Shown: positions 1-9,210, counted from the stretch's first letter. The stretch is DNA of 64,000 bases from an uncultured Flavobacterium sp. (GCF_951805225.1 NZ_OX638201.1:248001-312000), one strand, 5' to 3'. Translations and numbers: made by a program. The notes: generated by a model not told the origin, from the sequence alone.

Positions 1-1124
1 AAGACGTACACAACGCCATAAAAAACATCGATAAAGGTTTATTTCCTCAAGCATTTTGTAAAATCGTTCCTGATTATTTAACACAGGACGAAGAATATTG
101 CTTGATAATGCACGCAGACGGAGCAGGTACAAAGTCGTCATTAGCGTATATGTATTGGAAAGAAACCGGAGATATTTCAGTTTGGAAAGGAATCGCTCAA
201 GATGCTTTAATCATGAACATCGATGATTTATTATGTGTTGGAGCAACAGATAATATCTTGCTTTCTTCTACAATTGGAAGAAATAAAAACTTAATTCCAG
301 CCGAAGTTATCTCAGCAATTATCAATGGAACCGAAGAATTAATCAACGAATTAAAATCTTTTGGCGTAACCATTCATTCAACAGGAGGAGAAACTGCCGA
401 TGTTGGAGACGTAGTTCGTACCATAATTGTCGATTCTACCGTTACCGCTCGCATGAAACGCAGCGATGTAGTCGATAATGCAAATATCAAAGCCGGAGAC
501 GTAATTGTAGGTTTGACTTCTTTTGGTCAGGCGACTTACGAAAAAAGCTATAATGGCGGAATGGGAAGCAACGGATTAACATCTGCGCGTCATGATGTTT
601 TCGGAAAATATTTAGCTAAAAAATATCCGGAAAGTTACGATGCACTTGTTCCCGAAGAATTAATTTATTCTGGTCAGGTAAATCTAACAGATGCCGTTGA
701 AAACAGCCCAATCAACGCAGGTCAATTAGTACTTTCTCCAACGAGAACTTACGCGCCAATTATCAAGAAAATTTTAGACACTTATACACCAAACGAAATT
801 CACGGAATGGTGCATTGCAGTGGAGGAGCACAGACAAAAATTTTACATTTTGTTCAAAATCTTCACATTATAAAAGACAATTTATTTCCGGTTCCACCAT
901 TATTTAAATTAATTCAGGAACAATCAAAAACAGATTGGAAAGAAATGTATCAGGTTTTCAATTGCGGTCACCGTATGGAAATCTACGTTCCGGAGAATAT
1001 TGCACAAGATATTATTGCAATTTCAAAATCATTCAATGTCGATGCACAAATCGTAGGTAGAGTAGAAGCAGCCGATGCTAAAAAACTTACTATCACCAGC
1101 GAATACGGAACATTCGAATATTAA
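1..1124 (+). CDS. purM: AIR synthase (phosphoribosylformylglycinamidine cyclo-ligase), 5' end outside window
   Basis: This is the fifth enzyme of purine synthesis, closing the imidazole ring of FGAM with ATP to give AIR in the cytoplasm. The reading frame is open from base 3, so about 373 residues are visible and only a short N-terminus is missing. The PurM signature appears as HADGAGTKSSLAY, followed by GIAQDALIMNIDDLLCVGA and a C-terminal AIRS_C-like half with HGMVHCSGGAQTK and NCGHRMEIY. The total size would be near 390 residues, like the longer Bacteroidota form. The first ATG in view (base 108) lies inside conserved sequence and is not the start. A terminator-like hairpin follows. Confidence 0.9.
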   Translation, partial: DVHNAIKNIDKGLFPQAFCKIVPDYLTQDEEYCLIMHADGAGTKSSLAYMYWKETGDISVWKGIAQDALIMNIDDLLCVGATDNILLSSTIGRNKNLIPAEVISAIINGTEELINELKSFGVTIHSTGGETADVGDVVRTIIVDSTVTARMKRSDVVDNANIKAGDVIVGLTSFGQATYEKSYNGGMGSNGLTSARHDVFGKYLAKKYPESYDALVPEELIYSGQVNLTDAVENSPINAGQLVLSPTRTYAPIIKKILDTYTPNEIHGMVHCSGGAQTKILHFVQNLHIIKDNLFPVPPLFKLIQEQSKTDWKEMYQVFNCGHRMEIYVPENIAQDIIAISKSFNVDAQIVGRVEAADAKKLTITSEYGTFEY

Positions 1125-1146
1125 TTTTTTTGAGTTACAAAGGTTC

Positions 1147-1200
1147 AAAGGTTCTGAGTTGCAAAGGATTTTTACTGGAGTTTACAACAGAACCTTTTTT
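1147..1200 (+). terminator. Probable terminator after purM
   Basis: The arm AAAGGTTCTG (1147-1156) pairs with CAGAACCTTT (1188-1197), which runs into T's. The loop is long (31 nt) and the sequence overlaps a degenerate GGTTCAAAGGTTCTGAG tract, so the call is moderate. Confidence 0.5.
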
Positions 1201-1212
1201 ATTAATAATTAG

Positions 1213-1304
1213 CTTTTTTAGGAGCTAATCCCGCTATCCGTTACAATCTTTTGTTTTTTAAAGAAAAAAACAAAAGGATTTTCACTACTATCGGGGCTAA
1301 AAAA
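1213..1304 (+). repeat. Dispersed split-palindrome repeat, copy 1
   Basis: The left part TAGGAGCTAATCCCGCTATC and the right part CACTACTATCGGGGCTA flank an inner stem CAATCTTTTG / CAAAAGGATT. A second copy lies in opposite orientation at 43536-43627. The outer arms are nearly identical between copies, but the central loop differs completely. It lies just 5' of the next gene and makes a TTG start at 1251 unlikely. Confidence 0.75.
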
Positions 1305-1313
1305 CACCAAGCT

Positions 1314-1670
1314 ATGTACGAATTACTTTTTTGGAAATATTTAGAAGAAGTTTACTTAAATCATCACGAAGTTTACGAAGCCCTTGTTGAAAAAGAAGAA
1401 GTCGAAGGTTTAGAAAAACTTCCTGTTGAGGTAATCATGAACAGAATCAATTCTGTTTTTTCAGAATGGGAAAAAGTAGATGAAAACAGCTGGAAAAATA
1501 CCAACGGAAAAGGAGCATTTCAAGTAATCACAACGCCACAAAGTGTCAAAATCGATTGTTACGGAACCGAAGGAAAAACCATGAACAAGTTAGTTGCCTT
1601 AATGGAAGAATTCAAATGTCCGTTGTACGATCCGCAAGTTCCGGAGCGTTATGACGAAATGAGTGAGTAA
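1314..1670 (+). CDS. Small conserved hypothetical protein
   Basis: A 118-residue soluble protein from ATG 1314 (MYELLFWKYLEE). The frame is open further upstream to a TTG at 1251, but that extension is encoded by a dispersed repeat, so ATG 1314 is preferred. It is acidic, helical at the N-terminus and mixed later (AFQVITTPQSVKIDCYG), with no signal peptide, membrane segment or recognisable catalytic motif. It stands alone between purM and a GNAT gene. I do not recognise the family and give no function. Confidence 0.7.
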   Translation: MYELLFWKYLEEVYLNHHEVYEALVEKEEVEGLEKLPVEVIMNRINSVFSEWEKVDENSWKNTNGKGAFQVITTPQSVKIDCYGTEGKTMNKLVALMEEFKCPLYDPQVPERYDEMSE

Positions 1671-1694
1671 TTTATAGTTCATTCATTTTATTTT

Positions 1695-1803
1695 ACCAAT
1701 ATCTAACTCCTATCGGAGTATTTCAAATCAGATTAAATATCTCGGAGAGATTAAATATTGGTAGAAACATATTTTACAAATTCCTCATTTGTCCCGTAGG
1801 TAC
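1695..1803. repeat. REP-like hairpin cluster (diverged copy)
   Basis: Contains ACCAATAT (1695-1702), the hairpin ACTCC-TATC-GGAGT (1706-1719), the hairpin ATCTC-GGA-GAGAT (1739-1751), ATTGGTAG (1757-1764) and an imperfect GTCCCGTAGGTAC (1791-1803). The order of hairpin, ATTGGTAG and second hairpin matches the elements at 43744, 51247 and 30586, although the hairpin sequences differ. Confidence 0.6.
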
Positions 1804-1871
1804 TACATAATTAAACCAGAAAAAAAATATTGGATATTTTTATAATCTATTAAATCTGCGACAAAAAAAAT

Positions 1872-2480
1872 ATGAATACAATATCAAATTTCAATTTCTC
1901 AGACAACATTATCCTTGAAGACGATTTAGTTTTATTACGTTCATTACAAGAATCCGACGTCGATAATTTATTAGAAATCTCGATCAACGAGCCAGAAACC
2001 TGGAAGTATTCATTAGTTGGAGCTGACGGAAAAGAAAATTTGATAAAATACATCCAATCAGCAATAAAAGCCAGAGAAGACAAAAGAGAATTTCCGTTTA
2101 TAGTATTCGATAAAAAATCTCAAAAATACGCAGGATCAACACGTTTTTACGATATCCAATTAGAATACAAAACGTTACAATTAGGATATACATGGTATGG
2201 TTCAACCTTTAGAGGAACCGGATTGAACAAACACTGCAAATTTTTATTGCTGCAATTTGCTTTCGAAACCCTCGGAATGGAGCGTGTAGAATTCCGTGCT
2301 GATAATAACAACGAGCGAAGTGTCGCTGCAATGAAAAGCATCGGTTGCAAAGTCGAAGGTGTTTTAAGAAGCCACATGCCAACAGCAAACAGCGAAGTAA
2401 GACGTGATTCAATCGTTCTAAGTATCCTAAGAGACGAATGGTTTGCTGCCGTAAAAGAAAATTTGAAGGGAAAATTATAA
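1872..2480 (+). CDS. GNAT family N-acetyltransferase (RimJ/RimL type)
   Basis: A 202-residue cytoplasmic acetyl-CoA-dependent N-acetyltransferase. The N-terminal strand LVLLRSLQESDVDNLLEI is typical of the RimJ/RimL branch. The acetyl-CoA-binding motif A region is LGYTWYGSTFRGTGLN (about residues 104-119). The following ERVEFRADNNNERSVAAMKSIGCKVEGVLR is the classic GNAT C-terminal core. ATG 1872 directly follows an A-rich stretch. The target (ribosomal protein, antibiotic or small molecule) cannot be read from sequence. It is convergent with the next gene, with a 12-bp gap and no hairpin between. Confidence 0.88.
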   Translation: MNTISNFNFSDNIILEDDLVLLRSLQESDVDNLLEISINEPETWKYSLVGADGKENLIKYIQSAIKAREDKREFPFIVFDKKSQKYAGSTRFYDIQLEYKTLQLGYTWYGSTFRGTGLNKHCKFLLLQFAFETLGMERVEFRADNNNERSVAAMKSIGCKVEGVLRSHMPTANSEVRRDSIVLSILRDEWFAAVKENLKGKL

Positions 2481-2492
2481 TATCATAACCGT

Positions 2493-2951
2493 TTATTTTG
2501 GAATTGCAGTTTTAGCATTTAAAATTTCGTACAACTTTTTGTTGTCATTTGACAATGAAGACCAGCTTTCTATTGACGAATACTTACACAAAATACTTGT
2601 GGAGCAATAACTGATTTCAATTGTTATATTTTCTCCAGCTCCACATGTCATTGTTCTGGTAGCAAGAGTTGGTTGATTTATGATTCGATAGGCATATTTT
2701 GCTAAACTGTCACGCTCATTTTTGGTAAAGTTTAGTTTTTTTTGGACTTGTTTGTATTTTCCATCTTTCTCCTTAATCCATTCGTCTAAAGAAGAAAAAT
2801 CATCGGTTACGCAAATTTTTTTTCGCTTTGATTCAAAAATAATACTGCAATAATCTCGCAAATTCGTATTTTCATTTTCTTTTTTTTGAGAACAAGACTG
2901 AGTTATAATGCATGTCGTAATTATTGAAGCTAATAATACAAACTTTTTCAT
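2493..2951 (-). CDS. Small predicted lipoprotein, function unknown
   Basis: 152 residues starting MKKFVLLASIITTC, with a signal peptide and a lipobox-like ITQSC at about residue 20 that predicts lipidation and envelope location. The mature part is polar, lysine-rich and holds several cysteines (for example TMTCGAGENITIEISYC), suggesting disulfides. No family is recognised. With the next two genes it forms an A/T-rich minus-strand patch that may be accessory DNA. Confidence 0.72.
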   Translation of the reverse strand: MKKFVLLASIITTCIITQSCSQKKENENTNLRDYCSIIFESKRKKICVTDDFSSLDEWIKEKDGKYKQVQKKLNFTKNERDSLAKYAYRIINQPTLATRTMTCGAGENITIEISYCSTSILCKYSSIESWSSLSNDNKKLYEILNAKTAIPK

Positions 2952-3090
2952 AATTTGGGAAGTTTAAGATATCTGTTCTAATTCTTTATTTAGTTCTGAC
3001 GGTTTACGTTCACGAATTTTGAAACTGATTTATTTTTCGGTTAATGAAAATCAGATTTGGAATTTGGAATTTTTAGAATTGGAATTTATT

Positions 3091-3714
3091 TTACCCATCT
3101 TTCAACAATAAATCTTGTTCCTTTCTCAGCTTCACAACCAATTGATCAACATAAGTTTTTATTTTCTGCGGAAGCGTATTCCAATTTTGATCTTTTTTGA
3201 AACTTCTGCAATCATCTAAATCACATTCAACAGCACGAATTGCATATTTTTTGTTCTTATAAACCGTAATAATTTTCACGCGTCTAATTTCGTCATTCTC
3301 ATTTCGAGTTCCATAAACGATAATTGGATCAATATAACCATCTCCATCAAGATCTTTGGTACTACAATATTTTGTCCAGAACCAAATGTTAGTTTCTTTA
3401 GGGTCAGTATTTTCTAATAAATCATTAATTCTCCATTTTTCCAGAAAACCACCATGATCATTCATTGTAGAAATCGCTTGAATCTTAGTATTTAAAGTGT
3501 CTTTTTTAGAAATAGATTTCTGATTTTCGCAGAAAAGCAATTCATAAACGCCGCCTTTATCCTGATATTCGAAAGCTTTGTAAATAGGAAAATCAGAAAC
3601 TCCATTAAGTTCTCTTTGAATTATTTCGTCTTTAGTCAATCGATAACTGCTTACTTTTTGCGAAAAACTGAAAGTTGAATAAGAAAGTAGGAGAAATAAA
3701 ATATAGTGTTTCAT
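3091..3714 (-). CDS. Secreted protein with an EF-hand-like DxDxDG loop
   Basis: 207 residues with a Sec signal peptide (MKHYILFLLLSYSTFSFSQ). Near residue 122 the acidic loop DLDGDGYIDP matches the calcium-binding loop of EF-hand/dockerin-type repeats. It is followed by a beta-rich IIVYGTRNENDEIRR stretch. The layout recalls the family labelled M949_RS01915 surface polysaccharide biosynthesis protein in Bacteroidota annotation; that link is from memory and weak. It is likely periplasmic or outer-surface. No catalytic motif is visible. Confidence 0.7.
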   Translation of the reverse strand: MKHYILFLLLSYSTFSFSQKVSSYRLTKDEIIQRELNGVSDFPIYKAFEYQDKGGVYELLFCENQKSISKKDTLNTKIQAISTMNDHGGFLEKWRINDLLENTDPKETNIWFWTKYCSTKDLDGDGYIDPIIVYGTRNENDEIRRVKIITVYKNKKYAIRAVECDLDDCRSFKKDQNWNTLPQKIKTYVDQLVVKLRKEQDLLLKDG

Positions 3715-3816
3715 TGGATTAGGAATATTTTTTTGAGTAGTTCAAAGAAATTTAAATGGAATTTAGTTTAAGAGTATAATCACTTTGATGTTTTTTAAAA
3801 TTAGATTGTATTAGTT

Positions 3817-6639
3817 TTATTTTTTACAACATCTTTTATATTTTATTCCACTACCACAATTACATAAATCATTATTTCTTTGTTTTGGGAGTTCTCGTTT
3901 AATAGGTTCGTTAAAAAACTCCTTTATTTCAATACCTTTTTGGTATTCTTGATCTAATTTTTCATAAACTTGATTTGCTAATATCTTAAAATTATCTTTT
4001 CCAATTTTTTTTGATATCTCAGTTATCCAATCGAGGACTAATTTTTCATCGGCTGTATTACCTGTTCCTCTCCATAAACATAGTGATTTAAAAAAATTCA
4101 ATAGACTTTCTGTATGATCTGAATTATCTAAATAGAAAGATCCAATATTATTGTAAGCAGATGCTAAACCTCTTAAATTACCAATTTCTTTGCTTATTTT
4201 TATACTTTGATTAAACATTACAAGAGCTTCTTCCTTTCTATTTTGAAAATTGAAAATTAATCCGATTATATTTAAGCAGGTTATTATTCCTGCCTTATCT
4301 CCGATTTCTTCATTAATTTTTAAAGCAAGATTTATTTTTAATAATGCTTCATCTATTTCTTTTAATTTGAATAAGCTATTACCAGCATTTGTCAAATAAA
4401 GTGCTAGAGAAATCTTATCGCCATAATTTGTAGCAATTTCTATATTCTCTAAATGTATTTTTAGAGATTTTCTATACTGATGTTTACGGTCAAAAATGTT
4501 AGCTATATTATTGTTAGTACTTGTAATTCCTTCTAAATCATTTACTTCTTTTCTTATTTTTAGTGCTTTAGTAAGGTTGATTAGGGCAATGTCTAATTTA
4601 TTGAAATCAGTATTGATAAGACCAATATCATTTAGCGCTCTTCCTTCTTCTTTGCGTAAATTTCTTTCTTTTGCAAATTCATATGCTTTTTCAAAAATTA
4701 CCAAAGAGTTCTTCGTTTCTCCTTTTCGAAAAAGTATCTCGCCACATTTAATTATTCCTTCTGCGATAATCGTATTTTCAGTATTATTTTCTTGGGCTTT
4801 TGTAAAAAATAATAAAGCGTTATCCCATTCACATCTAATTTGAGAAATATCACCATTTAAAATATCAAATATTGGTCTTGAAATATTTAAATGATTTAGT
4901 TTATTTAGAAATTCAGTTAATAAGCCTAATTGTCCTTGTTTGATAAATGATCGTCCCTCTTTTTCAATGTAATCTGCAATCACATTCCATTCTTTCGCCG
5001 CAGACAAATGATAGAAAATTTTCTCTTCTAAAGAGGCGTTTAATATTTCCTTTCTTAAATTAATTAAATAATTAGCAGCTTTTTTATGTACAGGTTGTTT
5101 ATTTTGAAGTTTTTCGTAGCTGAAAGAGCGAACTAGAGGATGTATTTCATAATAACCGTCTCTATGAGTAATAAGTAGCTTATCCATCAAGCTATCTAAA
5201 AAATAAAATATATCTACATCTTCAAATAAGCTTGTAATTTCATTTATTGTAATTTTCTCATTAAAAATCGAACATTTTAGAAAAAATTCTCTTTCCTCAT
5301 CAGTTGTTTTAGGATGGTTAAAAATATCTAAGAACAGCCTTTTACTAAATTCTTCAGCTTTTTTAGAGCTACTTATTCCGGATATATTACTTAGTATATC
5401 ATTAGCAGATTTTCCACGACTCATTAACCACATCGAAAATTCAATAGCTAGGGGATGTCCATCGACTCCTTTACAAACGATTTCTAAATCGAAATCTGAA
5501 ATAGTTGAATATACACTGTTTGATTGCTTTATTTTTTTAGCATAATCTAGCGCGTCATTTTTTAAACCTTCAAGTCTAATTAATTGTAAAAGAGTAACTT
5601 TTTCTATTGAAGGTTCAGTTTTAGTAATTAAGACTATAGTAGCTTTAGTTAAATATTGGTAAGCGAAGTTTAAAAATTCGGCGAATGAATTATCTTCATA
5701 ATCGTTATAATTATCAAAAAAGATAATGCGTTCATCTTTTTCAATCAAGTCTTTTAAACTACTATATAGAGAAAGATTTGTTTCTTTTTCTGTTTTTAAA
5801 ATTTCTCCATAGCCTGCATTTTGTACAAATACATCAAAATTTGATTGAGAAGAACCATTTAGCCATACAATTCTGCTTTTATCTGGAATATTATCGTGAA
5901 TAAATTTTGCAGTCAATTGAGTCTTACCAGTTCCTCCTAATCCCTGTACCCCGAAAATTCTATGAGAATTAAAAGCTTCTTTTAGTTCTTCAATTTCTTT
6001 CTCTCTTCCAGTAAATAGTTTGGATGGTTTAGGATAGTCAGCAAGAATATTTACATTAGAAGTGGAGTTATTTGTAGATATATCAATCTCTGTTTTTTTT
6101 ATTTTTTGAAAAAAAAAAAGTAATGACTCTTCAATTTTTTTTACCAATGCTAAGTGATATCTATCTATGTTTGGATTTGGAATTATTGTACCATCGGTTT
6201 CTTTAAATTTGATTAAATCGGAATATGTAAAATTTTCAATTTCACTTTTTCCATAAATTTTCCCATCTGGTTTAAAAAACTGTATTTTGCTTAAATCCTC
6301 CCAGCGATTAAAATCACAAGGCTTAAATACAATTGGAACAATTAAAATACCTTTATCAACATAACGCTTATTAAATTCCTCAAATTCTTTTTCTTTTATA
6401 TATTTTGATGACATAAAACCAATACTAACTAACAGTATTGCAACATTGCAATTTTGTATGTTATTTTGAATTTCTTCATCCCAAAAAGTTCCGACATGAA
6501 TATTAGTATCATCCCAAATATTCCAATCAAAATGTTCTGTATTTTTAATAACCTTTTTTAATCCTTGGCTGAATACTTTAAAATAGTCACTATCATCATG
6601 TGAATAAGATATAAAAACATTAATTTTTGGATTACTCAT
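3817..6639 (-). CDS. TIR-STAND NTPase-TPR-SEC-C protein, candidate NLR-like immune effector
   Basis: 940 residues. A TIR/TIR_2 domain at 5-145 starts VFISYSHDDSDYF and has SSKYIKEKEFEEF, whose E83 or E85 is the candidate NADase glutamate. An NB-ARC/STAND ATPase spans about 205-410, with Walker A GLGGTGKT (233-240), Walker B RIIFFDNYND (304-313) and GVDGHPLAIEF as a GLPL-like motif. A winged-helix-like region and many TPR units follow (about 540-900). The C-terminus is a SEC-C zinc knuckle, CNCGSGIKYKRCC (926-938). Known families of this layout sense invasion through repeats, oligomerise on ATP and use TIR to consume NAD or make a signal. That role is inferred here. The gene stands alone, A/T-rich and divergent from GH92. 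A T11 tract in the coding strand lies in the TIR-ATPase linker. Confidence 0.88.
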   Translation of the reverse strand: MSNPKINVFISYSHDDSDYFKVFSQGLKKVIKNTEHFDWNIWDDTNIHVGTFWDEEIQNNIQNCNVAILLVSIGFMSSKYIKEKEFEEFNKRYVDKGILIVPIVFKPCDFNRWEDLSKIQFFKPDGKIYGKSEIENFTYSDLIKFKETDGTIIPNPNIDRYHLALVKKIEESLLFFFQKIKKTEIDISTNNSTSNVNILADYPKPSKLFTGREKEIEELKEAFNSHRIFGVQGLGGTGKTQLTAKFIHDNIPDKSRIVWLNGSSQSNFDVFVQNAGYGEILKTEKETNLSLYSSLKDLIEKDERIIFFDNYNDYEDNSFAEFLNFAYQYLTKATIVLITKTEPSIEKVTLLQLIRLEGLKNDALDYAKKIKQSNSVYSTISDFDLEIVCKGVDGHPLAIEFSMWLMSRGKSANDILSNISGISSSKKAEEFSKRLFLDIFNHPKTTDEEREFFLKCSIFNEKITINEITSLFEDVDIFYFLDSLMDKLLITHRDGYYEIHPLVRSFSYEKLQNKQPVHKKAANYLINLRKEILNASLEEKIFYHLSAAKEWNVIADYIEKEGRSFIKQGQLGLLTEFLNKLNHLNISRPIFDILNGDISQIRCEWDNALLFFTKAQENNTENTIIAEGIIKCGEILFRKGETKNSLVIFEKAYEFAKERNLRKEEGRALNDIGLINTDFNKLDIALINLTKALKIRKEVNDLEGITSTNNNIANIFDRKHQYRKSLKIHLENIEIATNYGDKISLALYLTNAGNSLFKLKEIDEALLKINLALKINEEIGDKAGIITCLNIIGLIFNFQNRKEEALVMFNQSIKISKEIGNLRGLASAYNNIGSFYLDNSDHTESLLNFFKSLCLWRGTGNTADEKLVLDWITEISKKIGKDNFKILANQVYEKLDQEYQKGIEIKEFFNEPIKRELPKQRNNDLCNCGSGIKYKRCCKK

Positions 6640-6873
6640 TTTTAAATTTTATATATAAGAAAAGAAATTTCGTTGATTGAAAATTATTGTTAATTGCAAA
6701 TAAATATAATGATTTTTTTTTGGTATCATTTATTATTTTTCATAAAATTTAGTTTTTGCTTTGTGTAATAAAAGCATATTTTGTTGTATTTTTCTAACCT
6801 AAAAGTATTGGTAAATCGTTTTAGTAAAAAGCCAATATTGTTCTGGACCAAAATAATATTAAAAAATTACCTG

Positions 6874-9204
6874 ATGAATAGAATGAAATGTAAAAGTCTT
6901 CTTTTGGGATTAACCTTTTTAGCGCTGGGTTATGGCAATAAAATGAATGCACAAAAGAAAATAGAGAAACAAAATTTGATTCAATATGTCGATCCAATGA
7001 TTGGTACAGCCAAGATGGGACATACTTATCCCGGCGCAACAGTTCCTTTTGGGAGCGTGCAATTAAGCCCGGAAACAGATACAATTGCCTACAGTTTAAA
7101 TGGAAAATACAATGGCGAAGTTTATAAATATTGCGCAGGATATCAATACGAAGACAAAACGATTGTAGGTTTTAGCCACACCCATTTTAGCGGAACCGGA
7201 CATTCAGATTTAGGAGATTTTTTAATCATGCCAACAACCGGAAAATTACAATTGAATCCCGGAGTTGCCTCAAAACCATTGTCAGGATATAGATCTGCGT
7301 TTTCACATTCGACTGAAAAAGCAGAACCAGCTTATTACAGCGTATTTCTTGAAGATCATAAAATCAAAGCCGAACTTACTGCAACGACTCGAGTTGGAAT
7401 GCATCAATATACTTTTCCAAAGTCAGATGAAGCACATATTATTCTTGATTTAACTTCCGGAATTTACAATTATGATAAAAAGAATGTGTGGACATTTGTT
7501 CGTGTTGAGAATGATACATTAATCACAGGATATCGTCAGACAAACGGTTGGGCAAGAACAAGAACTGTTTATTTTGCAATGTCATTTAGTAAACCAATAA
7601 AAAGCTACGGACAAGCTGTACAGGAAAAAAGTGTTTACAAAGGTTTTTGGGGAAGATTTGATCAAACCAAAAATTTCCCGGAAATGGCAGGTCAAAACTT
7701 GAAATTGTTTTTTGACTTCAATACGGCAGAAGGAGAAAAAATCAAAATCAAAATGGCATTATCGCCAGTAAGTTCAGCCGGAGCACTTGAAAATATGAAA
7801 AAAGAAGTTCCGGGTTGGGATTTCGAAAAAGTCAAAAAACAAAGTCAGGAAGTCTGGAACAACGAACTGAACAAAATTCAGATTGAAACCATTCAAAAGG
7901 AAGATTTAGTGAATTTTTATACCTCAATGTATCACGCTTTTTTAGGTCCAACAGAATACATGGATTTAGACGGTAATTACAAAGGTTTGGATATGAATGT
8001 TCATAAAGCTGAAAACTTTAAAAATTATACGAGTTATTCTTTGTGGGATACTTACAGAGCCTTGCATCCTTTATTTAATATTGTTCAGCCTGCGAGAAAT
8101 TCAGATATGATTAGTTCAATGTTGGCGCATTCAGATCAAAGTGTGCATAAAATGTTGCCAATCTGGTCGCATTATGCCAATGAAAATTGGTGTATGATTG
8201 GTTATCATTCCGTGTCTGTTGTTGCCGATGCAATCGTAAAAGGAAACGGGAATTTTGATAAAGAAAAAGCGCTTCAGGCTTGTATAAATACAGCAAAAGT
8301 TCCTTATTATGATGGTTTAGAATATTATATGAAAATGGGTTACGTGCCCGAAGACAAAAACGGATCTTCGGTTTCTAAAACATTAGAATATGCTTATGAC
8401 GATTGGGCAATTGCACAGGCAGCAAAAAAGTTAGGCAAAACAGAAGTTTATAATGAGTTTATCGAAAGATCTAAAAACTACAAAAACGTTTACGATGCAA
8501 AAACAGGATTTATGCGTCCTAAATTGAATGATGGAACTTTCAAAAAAGAATTTGATCCGCTTGATACACACGGACAAGGTTTTATCGAAGGAAACTCATG
8601 GAATTATAGTTTATACGTTCCGCAAGATCCTGCTGAAATGATTAAAATGATGGGAGGAAATGACAAATTTAATGTTCGTTTGGATTCCTTATTCAGCATG
8701 CATTTACCGGACAAATATTTTGAAAATACAGAAGATATTACCAGAGAAGGAATCATAGGAAATTATGTCCACGGAAACGAACCTTCACATCACGTTGTTT
8801 ATCTATACGATTGGACAAATTCACCTTGGAAAGCACAAGACAAGATCAGAATGATTCTGAAAAAAATGTACAGAAATGGTGCTGACGGTTTAGGCGGAAA
8901 TGATGATTTTGGACAAATGAGTGCTTGGTATATTTTTAGCAGTTTAGGATTTTATCCAGTTGCGCCAGGTTCTGATGAATATGCTTTAGGAAGTCCATTG
9001 GTTAAAAAAGCGGTTTTTAATTTAGAAAACGGAAAAAATTTCGAAGTAGAAACGGTTAATCAATCGGATAAAAATGTGTTTGTGAGTAAAGTACTTTTAA
9101 ACGGAAAACAATTAGACAAGCCTTTCTTGAAACATTCGGATGTAGTAAACGGCGGAAAAATTACTTTTTATATGAGTAATAAACCGAATAAGAAGAATTA
9201 TTAG
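6874..9204 (+). CDS. GH92 exo-alpha-mannosidase
   Basis: Calcium-dependent inverting alpha-mannosidase family acting on mannose-rich glycans such as N-glycans, exported to periplasm or surface. From ATG 6874 it has 776 residues with a signal peptide ending near NKMNAQ. The start QYVDPMIGTAKMGHTYPGA is the hallmark of GH92. Later motifs are FSHTHFSGTGHSD, GNSWNYSLYVPQD, GNEPSHHVVYLYDW (near residue 634) and GGNDDFGQMSAWYIFSSLGF (near 674), which build the active site. An upstream in-frame TTG (6781) would bury the signal peptide, so it is rejected. The next gene starts 6 bp after the stop. No susCD pair is adjacent. Confidence 0.92.
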   Translation: MNRMKCKSLLLGLTFLALGYGNKMNAQKKIEKQNLIQYVDPMIGTAKMGHTYPGATVPFGSVQLSPETDTIAYSLNGKYNGEVYKYCAGYQYEDKTIVGFSHTHFSGTGHSDLGDFLIMPTTGKLQLNPGVASKPLSGYRSAFSHSTEKAEPAYYSVFLEDHKIKAELTATTRVGMHQYTFPKSDEAHIILDLTSGIYNYDKKNVWTFVRVENDTLITGYRQTNGWARTRTVYFAMSFSKPIKSYGQAVQEKSVYKGFWGRFDQTKNFPEMAGQNLKLFFDFNTAEGEKIKIKMALSPVSSAGALENMKKEVPGWDFEKVKKQSQEVWNNELNKIQIETIQKEDLVNFYTSMYHAFLGPTEYMDLDGNYKGLDMNVHKAENFKNYTSYSLWDTYRALHPLFNIVQPARNSDMISSMLAHSDQSVHKMLPIWSHYANENWCMIGYHSVSVVADAIVKGNGNFDKEKALQACINTAKVPYYDGLEYYMKMGYVPEDKNGSSVSKTLEYAYDDWAIAQAAKKLGKTEVYNEFIERSKNYKNVYDAKTGFMRPKLNDGTFKKEFDPLDTHGQGFIEGNSWNYSLYVPQDPAEMIKMMGGNDKFNVRLDSLFSMHLPDKYFENTEDITREGIIGNYVHGNEPSHHVVYLYDWTNSPWKAQDKIRMILKKMYRNGADGLGGNDDFGQMSAWYIFSSLGFYPVAPGSDEYALGSPLVKKAVFNLENGKNFEVETVNQSDKNVFVSKVLLNGKQLDKPFLKHSDVVNGGKITFYMSNKPNKKNY

Positions 9205-9210
9205 ATTTTT

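Noticed and set aside
1251..1313. N-terminal extension of the small protein to TTG 1251
   Set aside because: The extension is the right half of a dispersed repeat found again at 43536-43627, so it is not conserved coding sequence.
4496..4843. Plus-strand open frame opposite the TPR region of the TIR protein
   Set aside because: Its hydrophobic translation arises from the antisense of lysine/glutamate-rich TPR codons and has no independent support.
6781..6873. Upstream TTG start for the GH92 gene
   Set aside because: It would place 31 residues before a clear signal peptide; ATG 6874 is better.
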